Assembly: GCA_002402125.1 (NCBI GenBank)
Contig: NVVG01000006.1
Span: forward strand, 17,985 to 44,898
From: Moraxellaceae bacterium
GTDB taxonomy: Bacteria > Pseudomonadota > Gammaproteobacteria > Pseudomonadales > Ketobacteraceae
Length of the DNA: 26,914 nt
Reading direction: 5' to 3'
Below the pieces are notes generated by a model. That model was not told the origin of the DNA, ran no database searches, and worked only from the letters and a program-made list of their open reading frames with translations. The position numbers were made by a program, and so were the translations under genes. Positions 7,809 through 19,749 of this stretch are shown here, in pieces; position 1 is the first letter of the stretch, and each line of letters starts with the position of its first letter.

Positions 7809-8528
7809 TTATTTCTCTGGTTTGTTGGTTGTCCACTGGTCGTTAATAAACATTTCCAAGGGGGCGTAATCGGTCTTGTAGCTCATCTTTTGGCATTCTT
7901 TTATCCAGTATCCAAGATACACAGAATACAGCTGCAGGCGTTTCGCTTCTTCAATTTGCCATAAAACAGCCATTACACCCAGACTGCGTTTAGGTTGGTT
8001 AACATCATAAAACGTATAGACCGCGGAAATTCCATTCTCCAGGATGTCGGAAACAGAGACCGCGAGAAGGTGGTTGTTGGTATCTCGAAATTCGAAGAAT
8101 GTGGTGTTTCCCCAATCGCTCAGTAAAAATGAATCGTATTGTTCCCTGGATGGCGGGAACATATCACCGTCTTTGTGCTTCTGCTCTATGTATTCTTTGT
8201 AGAGTTGGTAATGTTCGTCACTATAAACGGGGTCTACTGCGATAATGCGTAAGTCGGCGTTTTTCTTCAGTACACGCTTTTGGTTTTTAGATAATACGAA
8301 GCTCTGGCAGGGGACACGTACAGGGATGCAAGCAGAGCAATCATTGCAATGAGGCCGGTAGAGGTAGTTACCGCTGCGACGAAAGCCTAGTTCTGATAGG
8401 TCGGAGTAGAGGTTTTGGTCTAATTCGGCTTTTGGGTCTGCAAACAGCGTTACCGCATCTTGGCGGGGAAGGTAGCTACATTTGTGCAGCGGAGTAACAA
8501 AAAACTTTACTGTCGCCAAATCAGTCAT
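7809..8528 (-). CDS. bpt: Aspartate/glutamate leucyltransferase (Bpt/Ate)
   Basis: This enzyme moves leucine from Leu-tRNA to proteins with N-terminal Asp or Glu, creating a ClpS-readable N-degron. The 239 residues show the ATE N-terminal domain with Cys17 in KCSYLPRQDA and the cysteine cluster CNDCSAC at 61-67. The C-terminal GNAT-like domain includes AVYTFYDVN and LGYWIKECQKMSYK. The product resembles eukaryotic arginyltransferase in fold, but bacterial members next to aat and clpA are leucyltransferases (Bpt type). Also called ate in Pseudomonas. The specificity is inferred from family and neighbours. Confidence 0.94.
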   Translation of the reverse strand: MTDLATVKFFVTPLHKCSYLPRQDAVTLFADPKAELDQNLYSDLSELGFRRSGNYLYRPHCNDCSACIPVRVPCQSFVLSKNQKRVLKKNADLRIIAVDPVYSDEHYQLYKEYIEQKHKDGDMFPPSREQYDSFLLSDWGNTTFFEFRDTNNHLLAVSVSDILENGISAVYTFYDVNQPKRSLGVMAVLWQIEEAKRLQLYSVYLGYWIKECQKMSYKTDYAPLEMFINDQWTTNKPEK

Positions 8529-8640
8529 ACGTGAAACCTATTCTTTTCTCGGTTAATGGAATTATTAGCTTGTTTTGAGGGTTGTTCCAGTAATTAAATA
8601 GAATAAGGCTAATAAAGCCGTCATATGAACATTTTTTTCG

Positions 8641-9348
8641 CTATTTAACGCTAGACCAGTTACCAGAATGCAGTTTTAGCGATAGATCGTCTGGTATCAG
8701 CCTGCTTAAGTGCCGTTCAAAAACTTCCCTCGATATGTTGGTTGCGCCTAAACTTGTTAAGTGAGGGTTTTCAACTTGGCAATCAATGAGTTCGATGTTT
8801 TGACCTTTGCAAAATCCAACTAAATAACAAAAAGCCGCTTTAGAGGCATTGCTTTGGCTGGAGAACATCGATTCTCCAAAAAACACAGAGCCGAGGCATA
8901 TGCCATATAATCCACCCACTAATAGGTTATCGGACCAGGCTTCAATGGAGTGTGCGTAGCCTAGTTTGTGGAGCCTGATATAGGCGTTGACCATGTCCTT
9001 GGTAATCCAGGTACCATCCCCATTTGCCCTAGGTTTGGAACAGGCAACAATAACCTCAGAGAAAACAGTGTCCATGGTAATCTTGAATGTTTGTTTTCGA
9101 AGGACTTTCTTTAAGCTTTTTGATGGTTGAAATTGATCGGGGTAAAAAATCGCTCGAGGGGCGGGAGACCACCATAGAATGGGTTGGTCATCGTCAAACC
9201 AGGGGAAAATACCCCTGCGGTAGGCCGATATGAGTGTTTCAGGGTTGAGGTCGCCACCACCCGCAAGCAAGCCGTTGGGGTCTTCGAGGGCTTGGCTGGT
9301 GGGAGGGAAAGTATCGCAGTCTAGGCCAATAAAGGGGATGTGAATCAT
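8641..9348 (-). CDS. aat: Leucyl/phenylalanyl-tRNA-protein transferase Aat
   Basis: Aat transfers Leu or Phe from its tRNA to proteins with N-terminal Lys or Arg, which marks them for ClpS-ClpAP. The 235-residue protein carries the diagnostic motifs GLLAGGGDL (26-34), RRGIFPWF (44-51), LWWSPAPR (58-65), HSIEAW (133-138), FFGESMFS (156-163) and LIDCQ (187-191). Length equals E. coli Aat (234). No strong ribosome site precedes the ATG; the N terminus MIHIPFIG fits the family. It lies between trxB and ate on the same strand, with gaps of 90 and 112 bases. Confidence 0.96.
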   Translation of the reverse strand: MIHIPFIGLDCDTFPPTSQALEDPNGLLAGGGDLNPETLISAYRRGIFPWFDDDQPILWWSPAPRAIFYPDQFQPSKSLKKVLRKQTFKITMDTVFSEVIVACSKPRANGDGTWITKDMVNAYIRLHKLGYAHSIEAWSDNLLVGGLYGICLGSVFFGESMFSSQSNASKAAFCYLVGFCKGQNIELIDCQVENPHLTSLGATNISREVFERHLSRLIPDDLSLKLHSGNWSSVK

Positions 9349-9374
9349 GACATGTTCTGAGGCTGCTAATGAAG

Positions 9375-9400
9375 TGGTGCCAGGGATTGCCCTGGCACCA
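9375..9400 (-). other. Stable hairpin between trxB and aat
   Basis: TGGTGCCAGGG (9375-9385) and CCCTGGCACCA (9390-9400) make a perfect 11-bp stem with a 4-base loop. No T run follows on either strand, so it is not a standard intrinsic terminator. On the trxB-aat transcript it could be a processing site or a 3' stabiliser. Confidence 0.6.
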
Positions 9401-9438
9401 TTGGAGTAGGAGGTTTATCGTGTGGGTCTAGGATGCGC

Positions 9439-10401
<963 letters not shown>

Positions 10402-10560
10402 CTAAATGTTGTTGTGTCACTTGTGTTGATTGACGATGTTAATACTAACGTTCCCCGAAACTTATACGCGGATTTGGCCCTATTTTCAATTAGAAGCTGC
10501 TCATTAGGGTCATAATAGATGTAGGTTGGCGACAGTTGAGGAGGGCCTAGCAAGACTAGC

Positions 10561-10604
10561 AGTAACGGCACTTTACATTGCAACGGTACATAGTAACGGT
10601 ACAT
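10561..10604 (+). repeat. Repeated AACGG(T/C)AC motifs upstream of ald
   Basis: Three related motifs precede ald: AGTAACGGCAC from 10561, GCAACGGTACAT from 10580, and AGTAACGGTACAT from 10592. The last two share the 10-mer AACGGTACAT and lie 12 bases apart. A TATACT -10-like hexamer at 10635-10640 has no good -35 box. The repeats would then sit upstream of the polymerase, where activators often bind. The regulator is not known. Confidence 0.4.
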
Positions 10605-10679
10605 CGCAAAGGCTGCCAAGGCATGGATGTGTTCTATACTTAAGCAAACACCTAGATGGGCGATGTAAAAGGTCAGCTT

Positions 10680-11747
10680 ATGGATATCGGTATTCCAGTC
10701 GAACGCAAACAAGGTGAAGGTAGGGTCGCGTTAACCCCTAATGCCGTCGCGGAGATTATCAGTCGAGGGGCGAGGGTACACGTGGAGACCGGAGCGGGGC
10801 AGGCAAGTGGTTTTACCGATCAGCAATATAGCCAAACTGGCGCGACGATTCACAGCGATCCGGAGAAACTCTACAAGAGTGCTACATTGATCGTGAAGGT
10901 AAAGGAGCCGATAAAAGAAGATTTAGCCTATATCAAAAGTCACCATACGTTATTTTGCTATCTTCACTTGGCGGCTAATCCCAAACTTATCGCCGCCTTT
11001 AAAAAAATTGGCAATTCGGCGCTTGCGTTTGAATTGGTGGAGGTAGAGGGCAGTTACCCGCTATTAGCCCCGATGAGTGATATTGCCGGCAAAGTTGCTA
11101 TCCAGCTGGGTATGCACTATCTAATGACCGCACAGGGCGGAGCAGGCATCTTGCTGGAAGGAGGTTATGGTGCAGAGCGTGCCAACGTTGTGGTGCTTGG
11201 GGGTGGTATTGCCGGCATCAGCGCGGCAAAACGTGCTGCGGCAATAGGCGCGAATGTCATCGTATTTGATATCAAGGCTGAGGTGCTTAAGCGAGCCAAT
11301 GATATTGGTTGCAACGTTACCGGGTTATATTCGCAAACGCAAAGTATTGAGGTGGCGGTTAAGGCGGCTGATCTGGTGATTGGCGCTGTTTTGTTGCCGG
11401 GTAAACAGCCACCAATAATTCTGCCAATCTCAATGCTGCGTCAAATGAAGCCTGGAGCCGTTGTTGTCGATATTGCGATAGATCAAGGTGGTTGCGTAGA
11501 AGGGATTAAAACCACCTCATATGACGCACCTTGTTATCAGGAACACGGTGTTCAAATGCTAGCGGTGGCCAATTTACCGGGAGCCGTGCCAAAAACAGCG
11601 GCGCAATGTCTGTCGGGTGCTATATTGCCTTATGTATTAGCGCTAGTCAGTGATAGCTGTAATATTGAAAAAATAGCTATGGGGGAAAGTATGAATGGAC
11701 TAAAAAACGCTATTTGTATAAAAAACGGTCAACTTGTGGGTCAATGA
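10680..11747 (+). CDS. ald: Alanine dehydrogenase Ald
   Basis: Ald reversibly converts L-alanine and NAD+ to pyruvate, ammonium and NADH. The 355-residue protein begins MDIGIPVERK, as the family does. Arg15, Lys75, His96 and Asp268 match the substrate and catalytic residues Arg15, Lys75, His96 and Asp270 of the Mycobacterium enzyme. The NAD-binding loop is VVVLGGGIAGISAAKRA (170-186). An in-frame ATG at 10656 would add eight residues without family match or ribosome site, so I chose 10680 (AAAGGT lies upstream). It is not part of the Pseudomonas gene order here and looks like a lineage-specific insertion between trxB and ftsK (inference). Confidence 0.95.
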   Translation: MDIGIPVERKQGEGRVALTPNAVAEIISRGARVHVETGAGQASGFTDQQYSQTGATIHSDPEKLYKSATLIVKVKEPIKEDLAYIKSHHTLFCYLHLAANPKLIAAFKKIGNSALAFELVEVEGSYPLLAPMSDIAGKVAIQLGMHYLMTAQGGAGILLEGGYGAERANVVVLGGGIAGISAAKRAAAIGANVIVFDIKAEVLKRANDIGCNVTGLYSQTQSIEVAVKAADLVIGAVLLPGKQPPIILPISMLRQMKPGAVVVDIAIDQGGCVEGIKTTSYDAPCYQEHGVQMLAVANLPGAVPKTAAQCLSGAILPYVLALVSDSCNIEKIAMGESMNGLKNAICIKNGQLVGQ

Positions 11748-11916
11748 TAAATAAAATGACCCAAAAACCCAAATTATTCAATTTGAGTGTTGGTCGTCCG
11801 TTGCGTTACTGCTGAAATTTGCGAAAATACAGTATCTTAGCTCGGGAGTTTGGTTTGCAAGCTCTGTGGCTGGTTTAAGTATCCGCATGTTTTTGGTTGT
11901 AACAGCACTGCACTGC

Positions 11917-11952
11917 ACATGGCACTGTACATGGCACTCTACATGGCACTCT
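11917..11952. repeat. 12-bp tandem repeat, three copies, before ftsK
   Basis: ACATGGCACTGT, ACATGGCACTCT and ACATGGCACTCT follow each other without gaps. GCACTGCACTGC just before them is a degenerate relative. The array ends 38 bases before the ftsK start codon, in the 243-base gap after ald. It holds no gene I accept and may affect the ftsK promoter. Confidence 0.85.
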
Positions 11953-11990
11953 AATGGTGTTAGCTTAATAAACGTTGATAGGTTGATGAA

Positions 11991-14318
11991 TTGAAGAAGA
12001 ATCAAACCGTAGAACAACCAGCTCCTATTTGGTCTGACCATGTTGCTCGGGGGGTACGTGAAGGGGCAATGATCATATTGTTCTTTTTATCTCTTTACAT
12101 GATGATTGCGTTGGCAACCTTTGATGCGTCGGATCCAGGTTGGTCAAATATTGGTGCCACCAACGCGGTGAATAATGCCGGCGGACGGGCGGGTGCTTGG
12201 TTTGCCGATATATTGATGTCTTTGTTCGGTTATTTATCGTACCTATTTCCTATGCTGGTGGCCTATCGAGCCTGGTTAGTTTTTCGCGATAAAAACGCGA
12301 AGAAGTGGAACTGGCCCATGGCCGCACTGCGCGTGTTTGGTTTTGTGATTACCATGTTATCTGCCGCAGGTTTGGCCTATATTCATTTTGATGTAGGGGC
12401 GGGCGAGTTGCCGGCGATCGATTCTCTTGGGCGTAACTCTGCCGGAGGTATCATTGGCATCGAAGTCGGTGGTTTTGCGTTAGAGCAATTTAATGGCTTG
12501 GGTGCCACCTTGTTATTCTTGGCGTTATTCTTGTCGGGGTTAACCATCTTTGTTGATGTGTCCTGGATTGTTGTGATGGATAACATCGGCAAACACACCT
12601 TGCAGTTCTTGTATTGGGCGAAGAATCGTAAAGAGCAATGGCAAGACGAGCGGGTAGAAAAAGTCGAGCTAAACAAAATCAAAAAGGCCAAAGCGGCGGT
12701 AATAAAGAAAGACATTGCGAAGCAAGAAAAGCGTAAGCCAGTCAAAATCATCGAACCCAGCAAGAAAGAAATAAAAAATAAGCGGGTAGAGAAAGAACGC
12801 CAGAAAAGCTTGTTTGATAATCCCGTTGCTGGTGAACTGCCGGCCATAGCGTTGTTGGATGCGGCTGATAACAAAGCAGATGTCGGTTTCTCAGCAGAAG
12901 CCCTAGAAGGCATGTCGCGTTTATTGGAGATTAAGTTACAGGACTTTGGCATCGAGGTTCACGTAGAGAATGTCATTCCAGGCCCGGTTGTCACTCGTTT
13001 CGAAATTCAGTTAGCGGCGGGTATTAAGGTTAGCCGTATCACCAACCTAGCAAAAGATTTGGCCCGTTCATTGGCGATTGTCTCGGTGCGTGTGGTTGAA
13101 GTTATTCCGGGCAAAACCGTTGTAGGAATAGAAATTCCGAATGAAACCCGTGAATTGATTCGGTTGAGTGAAATACTCTCGTCTGAGGTGTTTGATAATA
13201 ATCCATCGGCGTTAACCATAGCGCTGGGTAAAGATATCTCTGGCCAGTCCATTGTTGCTGATTTGGCAAAAATGCCCCATCTATTGGTCGCGGGTACCAC
13301 TGGTTCGGGTAAGTCGGTTGGTCTAAACGCCATGTTATTGAGTATGTTGTTTAAGGCGACCCCGGCAGAGCTTCGATTAATAATGATTGACCCCAAAATG
13401 CTCGAATTAGCGGTGTATGACGGTATACCGCATCTGCTCACGCCGGTTGTTACTGACATGAAAGAAGCCGCTAGCGCACTGCGCTGGTCGGTGGCAGAGA
13501 TGGATAAACGCTATCGTTTGATGGCGTCGATGGGGGTGCGTAACCTTGCCGGTTATAATAAGAAAGTTACCGATGCAATCAAAAAGGGTGAACCCATAAA
13601 GGACCCGTTTTTTCAGCCGACAGAGTTTGAACCCGAAGCACCGGATTTAACCGCATTGCCCTTTATCGTGGTAGTGGTTGATGAATTTGCCGACATGATG
13701 ATGGTTGTGGGTAAAAAAGTCGAAGAGCTGATTGCGCGAATTGCTCAAAAGGCACGAGCTGCCGGTATTCACCTGATTTTGGCCACTCAAAGACCCTCTG
13801 TTGATGTCATAACGGGTTTGATAAAAGCCAACGTGCCGACACGCATCGCCTTTCAAGTGTCTTCTAAAATTGATTCTAGAACCATCTTGGACCAGGGTGG
13901 TGCTGAACAGCTATTGGGCCATGGTGACATGCTGTATTTACCACCGGGTACCGGATTGCCTGTGCGAGTGCATGGCGCATTTGTCGATGATGATGAAGTG
14001 CATCGGGTATGTGATGATTGGCGACGACGGGGTGAGCCAGCATACATAGAAGAGATTTTGCAAATACCCGCCGAAGGATCAGGCATGCCGGGAGAGTCTT
14101 CTGGTGATGCTGATTCAGAAATGGATGCGCTGTATGATCAAGCGGTCTCTATTGTCACGGAGTCGCGCCGAGCATCCATTTCATCGGTACAGCGGCGGTT
14201 GAAAATAGGCTATAACCGGGCAGCACGAATGATTGAATCAATGGAAGCGGCTGGTGTCGTATCAGAGATGCAGTCCAATGGTTCAAGAGAAGTGTTGGCG
14301 CCACCACCTCCCAAATAA
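11991..14318 (+). CDS. ftsK: DNA translocase FtsK
   Basis: FtsK is a septal DNA pump that aligns chromosome termini and activates XerCD at dif. The 775-residue protein has four predicted membrane segments (about 27-44, 70-97, 112-132, 172-195) and a short highly charged linker (about 210-275). The RecA-like motor has Walker A GTTGSGKS at 435-442 and Walker B VVVVDE at 560-565. The gamma winged-helix domain that reads KOPS is at 712-772. It lacks the several-hundred-residue Pro/Gln linker of E. coli FtsK (1329) and is close in size to Pseudomonas FtsK. The start is TTG (MKKNQ), since no ATG precedes the first membrane segment. lolA follows after 24 bases. Confidence 0.97.
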   Translation: MKKNQTVEQPAPIWSDHVARGVREGAMIILFFLSLYMMIALATFDASDPGWSNIGATNAVNNAGGRAGAWFADILMSLFGYLSYLFPMLVAYRAWLVFRDKNAKKWNWPMAALRVFGFVITMLSAAGLAYIHFDVGAGELPAIDSLGRNSAGGIIGIEVGGFALEQFNGLGATLLFLALFLSGLTIFVDVSWIVVMDNIGKHTLQFLYWAKNRKEQWQDERVEKVELNKIKKAKAAVIKKDIAKQEKRKPVKIIEPSKKEIKNKRVEKERQKSLFDNPVAGELPAIALLDAADNKADVGFSAEALEGMSRLLEIKLQDFGIEVHVENVIPGPVVTRFEIQLAAGIKVSRITNLAKDLARSLAIVSVRVVEVIPGKTVVGIEIPNETRELIRLSEILSSEVFDNNPSALTIALGKDISGQSIVADLAKMPHLLVAGTTGSGKSVGLNAMLLSMLFKATPAELRLIMIDPKMLELAVYDGIPHLLTPVVTDMKEAASALRWSVAEMDKRYRLMASMGVRNLAGYNKKVTDAIKKGEPIKDPFFQPTEFEPEAPDLTALPFIVVVVDEFADMMMVVGKKVEELIARIAQKARAAGIHLILATQRPSVDVITGLIKANVPTRIAFQVSSKIDSRTILDQGGAEQLLGHGDMLYLPPGTGLPVRVHGAFVDDDEVHRVCDDWRRRGEPAYIEEILQIPAEGSGMPGESSGDADSEMDALYDQAVSIVTESRRASISSVQRRLKIGYNRAARMIESMEAAGVVSEMQSNGSREVLAPPPPK

Positions 14319-14342
14319 CACCTTTATAGGCAGTTAATATTA

Positions 14343-14996
14343 ATGGTTACAGTAAGGAAAGTTAGGTTTGCCCTTGGTTTTGCACTGGCAACGATTGCGA
14401 GCAGCTCATACGCCGGGCAGTTAAGTGAGCTTGCCTCTGGTGAGCAATTGGTTAAACAGTTGAGTGCTATCAAAAGTATTCATGCGAAATTTCGCCAATG
14501 GGTTCAAGATGCTAAACAAGCGTCATTGCAGGATGTTACCGGCACCATGTGGGTACAAAAACCGGGCCAGTTTCGTTGGGATACCGATAACCCTTATCCT
14601 CAAAGTATCATTGCCGATGGCGAATTTGTTTGGATATACGATGAAGACTTGGAGCAAGCAACGCAGCAAAAGTTAGATAAGCACGTTGGCAATACGCCGG
14701 CGTTGTTGTTAACGGGCGATCCTGCGCTGTTAGCGGAGAGTTTTTTGATCAGTGCCTACTTGTACGACGAGACTGGCGAGTGGCGCTTTGACTTAAAACC
14801 TAAAGCGGAAGGAGCATTGTTCGAGCTGCTTAGAGTCAACTTTAAGGATGGCAAGTTACTGGACATGTACCTAGAAGACGCATTAGGGCAGACCACCAAA
14901 ATTGAATTTTCTGCGGCAGTTGTTAATAAGCCTATAAAAAAGGAAATATTCACCTTTAGTCCCCCGGCAAACGTGGACGTTATTAAGGATTTCTAA
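14343..14996 (+). CDS. lolA: Outer-membrane lipoprotein carrier protein LolA
   Basis: LolA is the periplasmic chaperone that ferries lipoproteins from LolCDE to LolB. The 217-residue precursor has a signal peptide: basic VRKVRF, a hydrophobic core and a likely cut after Ala24 (SSSYA|G). The mature part shows IHAKFRQWVQDAKQ, GTMWVQKPGQFRWDTDNPYPQ and IVADGEFVW-type sequence, typical of LolA. Its stop TAA is followed at once by the rarA GTG. Position between ftsK and rarA is conserved in many gammaproteobacteria. Confidence 0.94.
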   Translation: MVTVRKVRFALGFALATIASSSYAGQLSELASGEQLVKQLSAIKSIHAKFRQWVQDAKQASLQDVTGTMWVQKPGQFRWDTDNPYPQSIIADGEFVWIYDEDLEQATQQKLDKHVGNTPALLLTGDPALLAESFLISAYLYDETGEWRFDLKPKAEGALFELLRVNFKDGKLLDMYLEDALGQTTKIEFSAAVVNKPIKKEIFTFSPPANVDVIKDF

Positions 14997-16394
14997 GTGG
15001 ATGATTTGTTTGGGGGTGACAGCGATCAATGGCAACCGCTAGCGGCTAGGTTACGCCCAACAACGCTGGACCAATATGTTGGTCAAGACCATCTATTTGG
15101 TAAAGGCAAACCCTTACGTAAAGCCATCGAGGGTGGTCTGGTACACTCGATGATTTTGTGGGGCCCTCCGGGTGTGGGTAAAACCACATTAGCTAGACTG
15201 CTGGCGAACTATATATCGGCACGGTTTATTACTTTGTCGGCGGTATTAAGCGGCGTCAAAGATATTCGTGCCGCTATTGATGAAGCGAAACAAGTGAAAG
15301 CACAGGGACAAAAAACCATACTTTTTGTTGATGAAGTGCATCGTTTTAACAAGTCTCAACAAGACGCATTTTTACCTTATGTAGAAGACGGTACGGTTAT
15401 CTTTGTGGGTGCAACAACAGAAAACCCCTCCTTTGAATTAAATAACGCCTTGCTCTCTCGGGCGCGGGTCTATGTGCTCAAATCAATATCCAAAGACGTG
15501 CTGGTTGATTTGTTGCTAAGTGCGTTAGCGGATAAAGACAAAGGCTTGGGGATGCTAAAGGTAAAGGCTACAAGCGATATTTTACAGATAATTGCTAATG
15601 CCGCCGATGGTGATGCGCGTAAAGCACTCAATCTTCTCGAGGTGGCTTGCGATTTGGCAGTGAGCGAGTTACCGGAAGGTGTGAGTGTAGAAAGTGTTGG
15701 AATTACATTAGATAAAACTGTGCTTGATCAAGCGTTGAGTGGCAATGTCCGTCAGTTTGATAAGGGCGGTGATATGTTTTACGAGCAAATATCGGCCTTG
15801 CATAAAGCGGTTCGAGGCTCATCTCCAGATGGAGCATTGTATTGGTTTGTAAGAATGATAGACGGTGGTTGTGATGCGTTGTATGTGGCTCGGCGCGTGG
15901 TGCGGATGGCGAGCGAAGATATTGGCAACGCAGATCCGAAGGCGCTTGAAATTGCTTTGAATGCATGGGACGTTCAACAACGTCTGGGGCATCCCGAGGG
16001 AGAACTTGCCATAGCCCAGGCGGTTATCTACATGGCCTGTGCACCCAAAAGTAATGCGGTTTATATGGCGTTCAATCAAGTGAAATCAGAGATCAAACAA
16101 TCCCCCAGTTATGAAGTTCCTATGCATTTACGTAATGCGCCGACGGCGTTAATGAAAGCCGAAGGTTATGGCGGAGAATATCGGTATGCTCATGATCATG
16201 ACGATGCTTATGCAGCGGGAGAATCCTATCTACCTGAGATGTTGCATGAGGCAAACTGGTACCATCCGGTTCCAAGAGGCTTGGAAATAAAGATAGGCGA
16301 TAAGTTACGTTATTTGCGGCAACTCGATGCAGAGCATGAATGGCAGCGTTACCCCGCAAACACCCCCCCTAGCGATAAAATCGGAGAAAAGTGA
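14997..16394 (+). CDS. rarA: Replication-associated recombination protein RarA
   Basis: RarA (MgsA) is a AAA+ ATPase of the clamp-loader/WRNIP1 family acting at stalled forks with SSB. The 465-residue protein shows FQPLAAR-like N terminus ([10 protein letters not shown]), Walker A GPPGVGKT at 56-63, Walker B ILFVDE at 108-113 and [13 protein letters not shown] at 115-127. [12 protein letters not shown], the sensor region and the tetramerising C-terminal domain ([21 protein letters not shown]) follow. The GTG start touches the lolA stop, with AAGGA about nine bases upstream. The family is about 447 residues in E. coli. Confidence 0.97.
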   Translation: MDDLFGGDSDQWQPLAARLRPTTLDQYVGQDHLFGKGKPLRKAIEGGLVHSMILWGPPGVGKTTLARLLANYISARFITLSAVLSGVKDIRAAIDEAKQVKAQGQKTILFVDEVHRFNKSQQDAFLPYVEDGTVIFVGATTENPSFELNNALLSRARVYVLKSISKDVLVDLLLSALADKDKGLGMLKVKATSDILQIIANAADGDARKALNLLEVACDLAVSELPEGVSVESVGITLDKTVLDQALSGNVRQFDKGGDMFYEQISALHKAVRGSSPDGALYWFVRMIDGGCDALYVARRVVRMASEDIGNADPKALEIALNAWDVQQRLGHPEGELAIAQAVIYMACAPKSNAVYMAFNQVKSEIKQSPSYEVPMHLRNAPTALMKAEGYGGEYRYAHDHDDAYAAGESYLPEMLHEANWYHPVPRGLEIKIGDKLRYLRQLDAEHEWQRYPANTPPSDKIGEK

Positions 16395-16397
16395 CTT

Positions 16398-16784
16398 ATG
16401 TCTGTGCTGCAGCAGTTTCTATTGGTGTCCATCGGTGGCGCGTTCGGGACTAGTTTTCGATTTTTTATCTCTTCTTGGATCCTTAAGAATGCAGGTCAAG
16501 AGTTCCCTTACGGTACGTTAGTGGTAAATGTGGTCGGTTCGTTTCTGTTTGGTGTGTTATTTGTGGTGATTTTTTCCATGACGGAGATGAGGGATCAGTT
16601 GCGACTGCTGATTTTGGTAGGCTTTTTGGGGGCGTTCACCACGTTTTCGACATTCTCCTTTGAAACCCTGCGCCTGCTTGAGGAAGGTCAAATATTGCTC
16701 AGCCTAATGAATGTGATCTCCAACGTGGTTGTCTGTCTTGTCGCGTACTGGGGAGGCAGTTTTTTGGCTAAACAGCTCCTATAA
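16398..16784 (+). CDS. crcB: Fluoride channel CrcB/Fluc
   Basis: CrcB/Fluc is a small inner-membrane dual-topology dimer that exports fluoride. The 128 residues form four membrane helices. GTLVVNVVGSFLFG (39-52) contains the conserved Asn44, and GFLGAFTTFSTFSFET (75-90) holds the pore phenylalanines Phe80 and Phe83. The N-terminal GGAFGTSFRF differs slightly from the usual GGxxGAxxRY. Translation starts three bases after the rarA stop, with GGAG about 11 bases upstream. No fluoride riboswitch can fit before it, so expression likely follows rarA. Confidence 0.95.
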   Translation: MSVLQQFLLVSIGGAFGTSFRFFISSWILKNAGQEFPYGTLVVNVVGSFLFGVLFVVIFSMTEMRDQLRLLILVGFLGAFTTFSTFSFETLRLLEEGQILLSLMNVISNVVVCLVAYWGGSFLAKQLL

Positions 16785-16886
16785 CGCTACCTAATACACC
16801 GCCACTGCCAGTGATTTGCAGATTTATCCGACAAAGCGAAGTACAATGCTCCCCCAGATATCGACGATTAACAATAATGAGATTAG

Positions 16887-18179
<1,293 letters not shown>

Positions 18180-18192
18180 CCTGGAGTAAGTG

Positions 18193-19590
18193 ATGGATTT
18201 TCTACCGGTTTACATCGATATAAAAGGGCAGCGCTGTCTTGTGGTTGGTGGCGGAGAAATAGCGGCAAGAAAAGCCAGTTTATTGGTAAAAGCCGGCGGC
18301 GAAATTGATGTGGTTGCGAAACAGGTGTCTTCTGCGATGGCGTCTATCGTTGCCGCAGCTAAGGGCTGCCAATTGCATCAGCGGGGCTATCAGCAGAGCG
18401 ATCTGCAGGGCGCAAAAATAGTTATAGCGGCCACTAACGATGAAGAGGTGAATCGACAGGTCTCTGAAGAGGCAAAGGCCCTCAGCATTCCGGTTAATGT
18501 GGTGGATAATCCAGGGCTATGCAGTTTTATCTTACCGGCAATCATTGATCGATCACCTATTGTTGTTGCCGTCTCTAGTGGCGGCCAGTCGCCTGTGTTG
18601 GCTCGGCTTATCCGAGCCAAACTTGAAACCAGTATCCCCGCCAGTTACGGTCGTTTAGCAAAGCTTGTGGGGGCGGTTCGCGATAAGGTGAAGGCTCGAT
18701 TCGACACGGTTAATCAGCGCAGGGAGTTCTGGGAAGGTGTACTCACCGGCCCTGTGGCTGAATACGTGTTCGCAGGCAAGGACGAAGACGCCCAAAAAAT
18801 GTTAGAAGCGCAATTAAATGACCCCAACCTTGAACCTAGGGCAACGGGTGAAGTGTATTTGGTCGGTGCCGGCCCCGGGGATCCAGATCTATTGACTTTT
18901 AGAGCGCTGCGCTTGATGCAGCAAGCGGATGTGGTGCTGTATGACAGGCTGGTCAGTCCGCAGGTTTTGGATCTAGTGCGACGTGATGCTGAACGAATTT
19001 ATGTGGGCAAAGCCCGCGATGACCATGCGGTACCTCAGGATCAAATTAACCAATATCTTGTCGACCTTGCTCTGCAGGGACGACGGGTTTGCCGGCTGAA
19101 GGGTGGCGACCCGTTTATTTTTGGTCGGGGTGGGGAGGAAATTGATAAGCTGGCAGAGCATAATATCGATTTTCAGGTAGTACCCGGCATCACTGCGGCT
19201 TCAGGTTGCTCCACCTATGCTGGAATACCGTTAACCCATCGAGATTACTCACAATCCGTGCGTTTTGTTACCGGACATTTAAAGAATGGCACCAGTGATT
19301 TGGATTGGGAGATGTTAGCCAAAGGTAGCCAGACGGTGGTTTTTTATATGGGGTTGGTGGGTTTGCCGCATATTTGTTCGTCATTGATTGCCCATGGGCA
19401 GAGCCCTGAAATGCCGATAGCCTTAATCCAACAAGGAACTACTGCTAATCAGAAAGTATTGATCGGGACTTTGGCTACAATGCCAGAGATTGTTAAGGCG
19501 AACCCGGTGGTACCGCCAACCCTGATTATTGTTGGTGAGGTAGTAACCCTGCATGAGAAGTTGCAGTGGTTTAAGCCTGAGTCAGGCTAA
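18193..19590 (+). CDS. cysG: Siroheme synthase CysG
   Basis: CysG makes siroheme from uroporphyrinogen III for sulfite and nitrite reductases. The N-terminal half (about 1-215) is the precorrin-2 dehydrogenase/ferrochelatase, with [14 protein letters not shown] at 15-28, Asp105 (E. coli Asp104) and Ser129 (E. coli phosphoserine 128). The C-terminal half is the SAM-dependent methyltransferase, with [15 protein letters not shown] (221-235), Asp251 in VLYDRLVS (E. coli Asp248) and [16 protein letters not shown] (301-316). The 465-residue fusion is intact. The ATG at 18193 has TGGAG six bases upstream; an in-frame GTG lies just before it. Confidence 0.97.
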   Translation: MDFLPVYIDIKGQRCLVVGGGEIAARKASLLVKAGGEIDVVAKQVSSAMASIVAAAKGCQLHQRGYQQSDLQGAKIVIAATNDEEVNRQVSEEAKALSIPVNVVDNPGLCSFILPAIIDRSPIVVAVSSGGQSPVLARLIRAKLETSIPASYGRLAKLVGAVRDKVKARFDTVNQRREFWEGVLTGPVAEYVFAGKDEDAQKMLEAQLNDPNLEPRATGEVYLVGAGPGDPDLLTFRALRLMQQADVVLYDRLVSPQVLDLVRRDAERIYVGKARDDHAVPQDQINQYLVDLALQGRRVCRLKGGDPFIFGRGGEEIDKLAEHNIDFQVVPGITAASGCSTYAGIPLTHRDYSQSVRFVTGHLKNGTSDLDWEMLAKGSQTVVFYMGLVGLPHICSSLIAHGQSPEMPIALIQQGTTANQKVLIGTLATMPEIVKANPVVPPTLIIVGEVVTLHEKLQWFKPESG

Positions 19591-19749
19591 TTCCCCCCCC
19601 TTGGCCTGGCTATGGAAACCTCCGATTAGTCAGTTCCGCTAACATTTCTTTACATTAATGTTCACTTAGTAAGCTCATTATGTGGGGTCCGCTTTCCAAT
19701 TTATAGGCTACACTTTTCCCTATGTGTATTGAAATTTCAGGGTGTATTC

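Noticed and set aside
11778..12041. Minus-strand frame encoding Cys-His-Val repeats
   Set aside because: It is created by the 12-bp repeat upstream of ftsK, overlaps the start of ftsK and has no ribosome site or homology.
16395..16397. Fluoride riboswitch before crcB
   Set aside because: Only three bases separate rarA and crcB, so there is no room for one.
19574..19600. Short palindrome AGCCTGAGTCAGGCT and a run of eight C after cysG as a terminator
   Set aside because: The stem is only five pairs once a loop is allowed and no T run follows.
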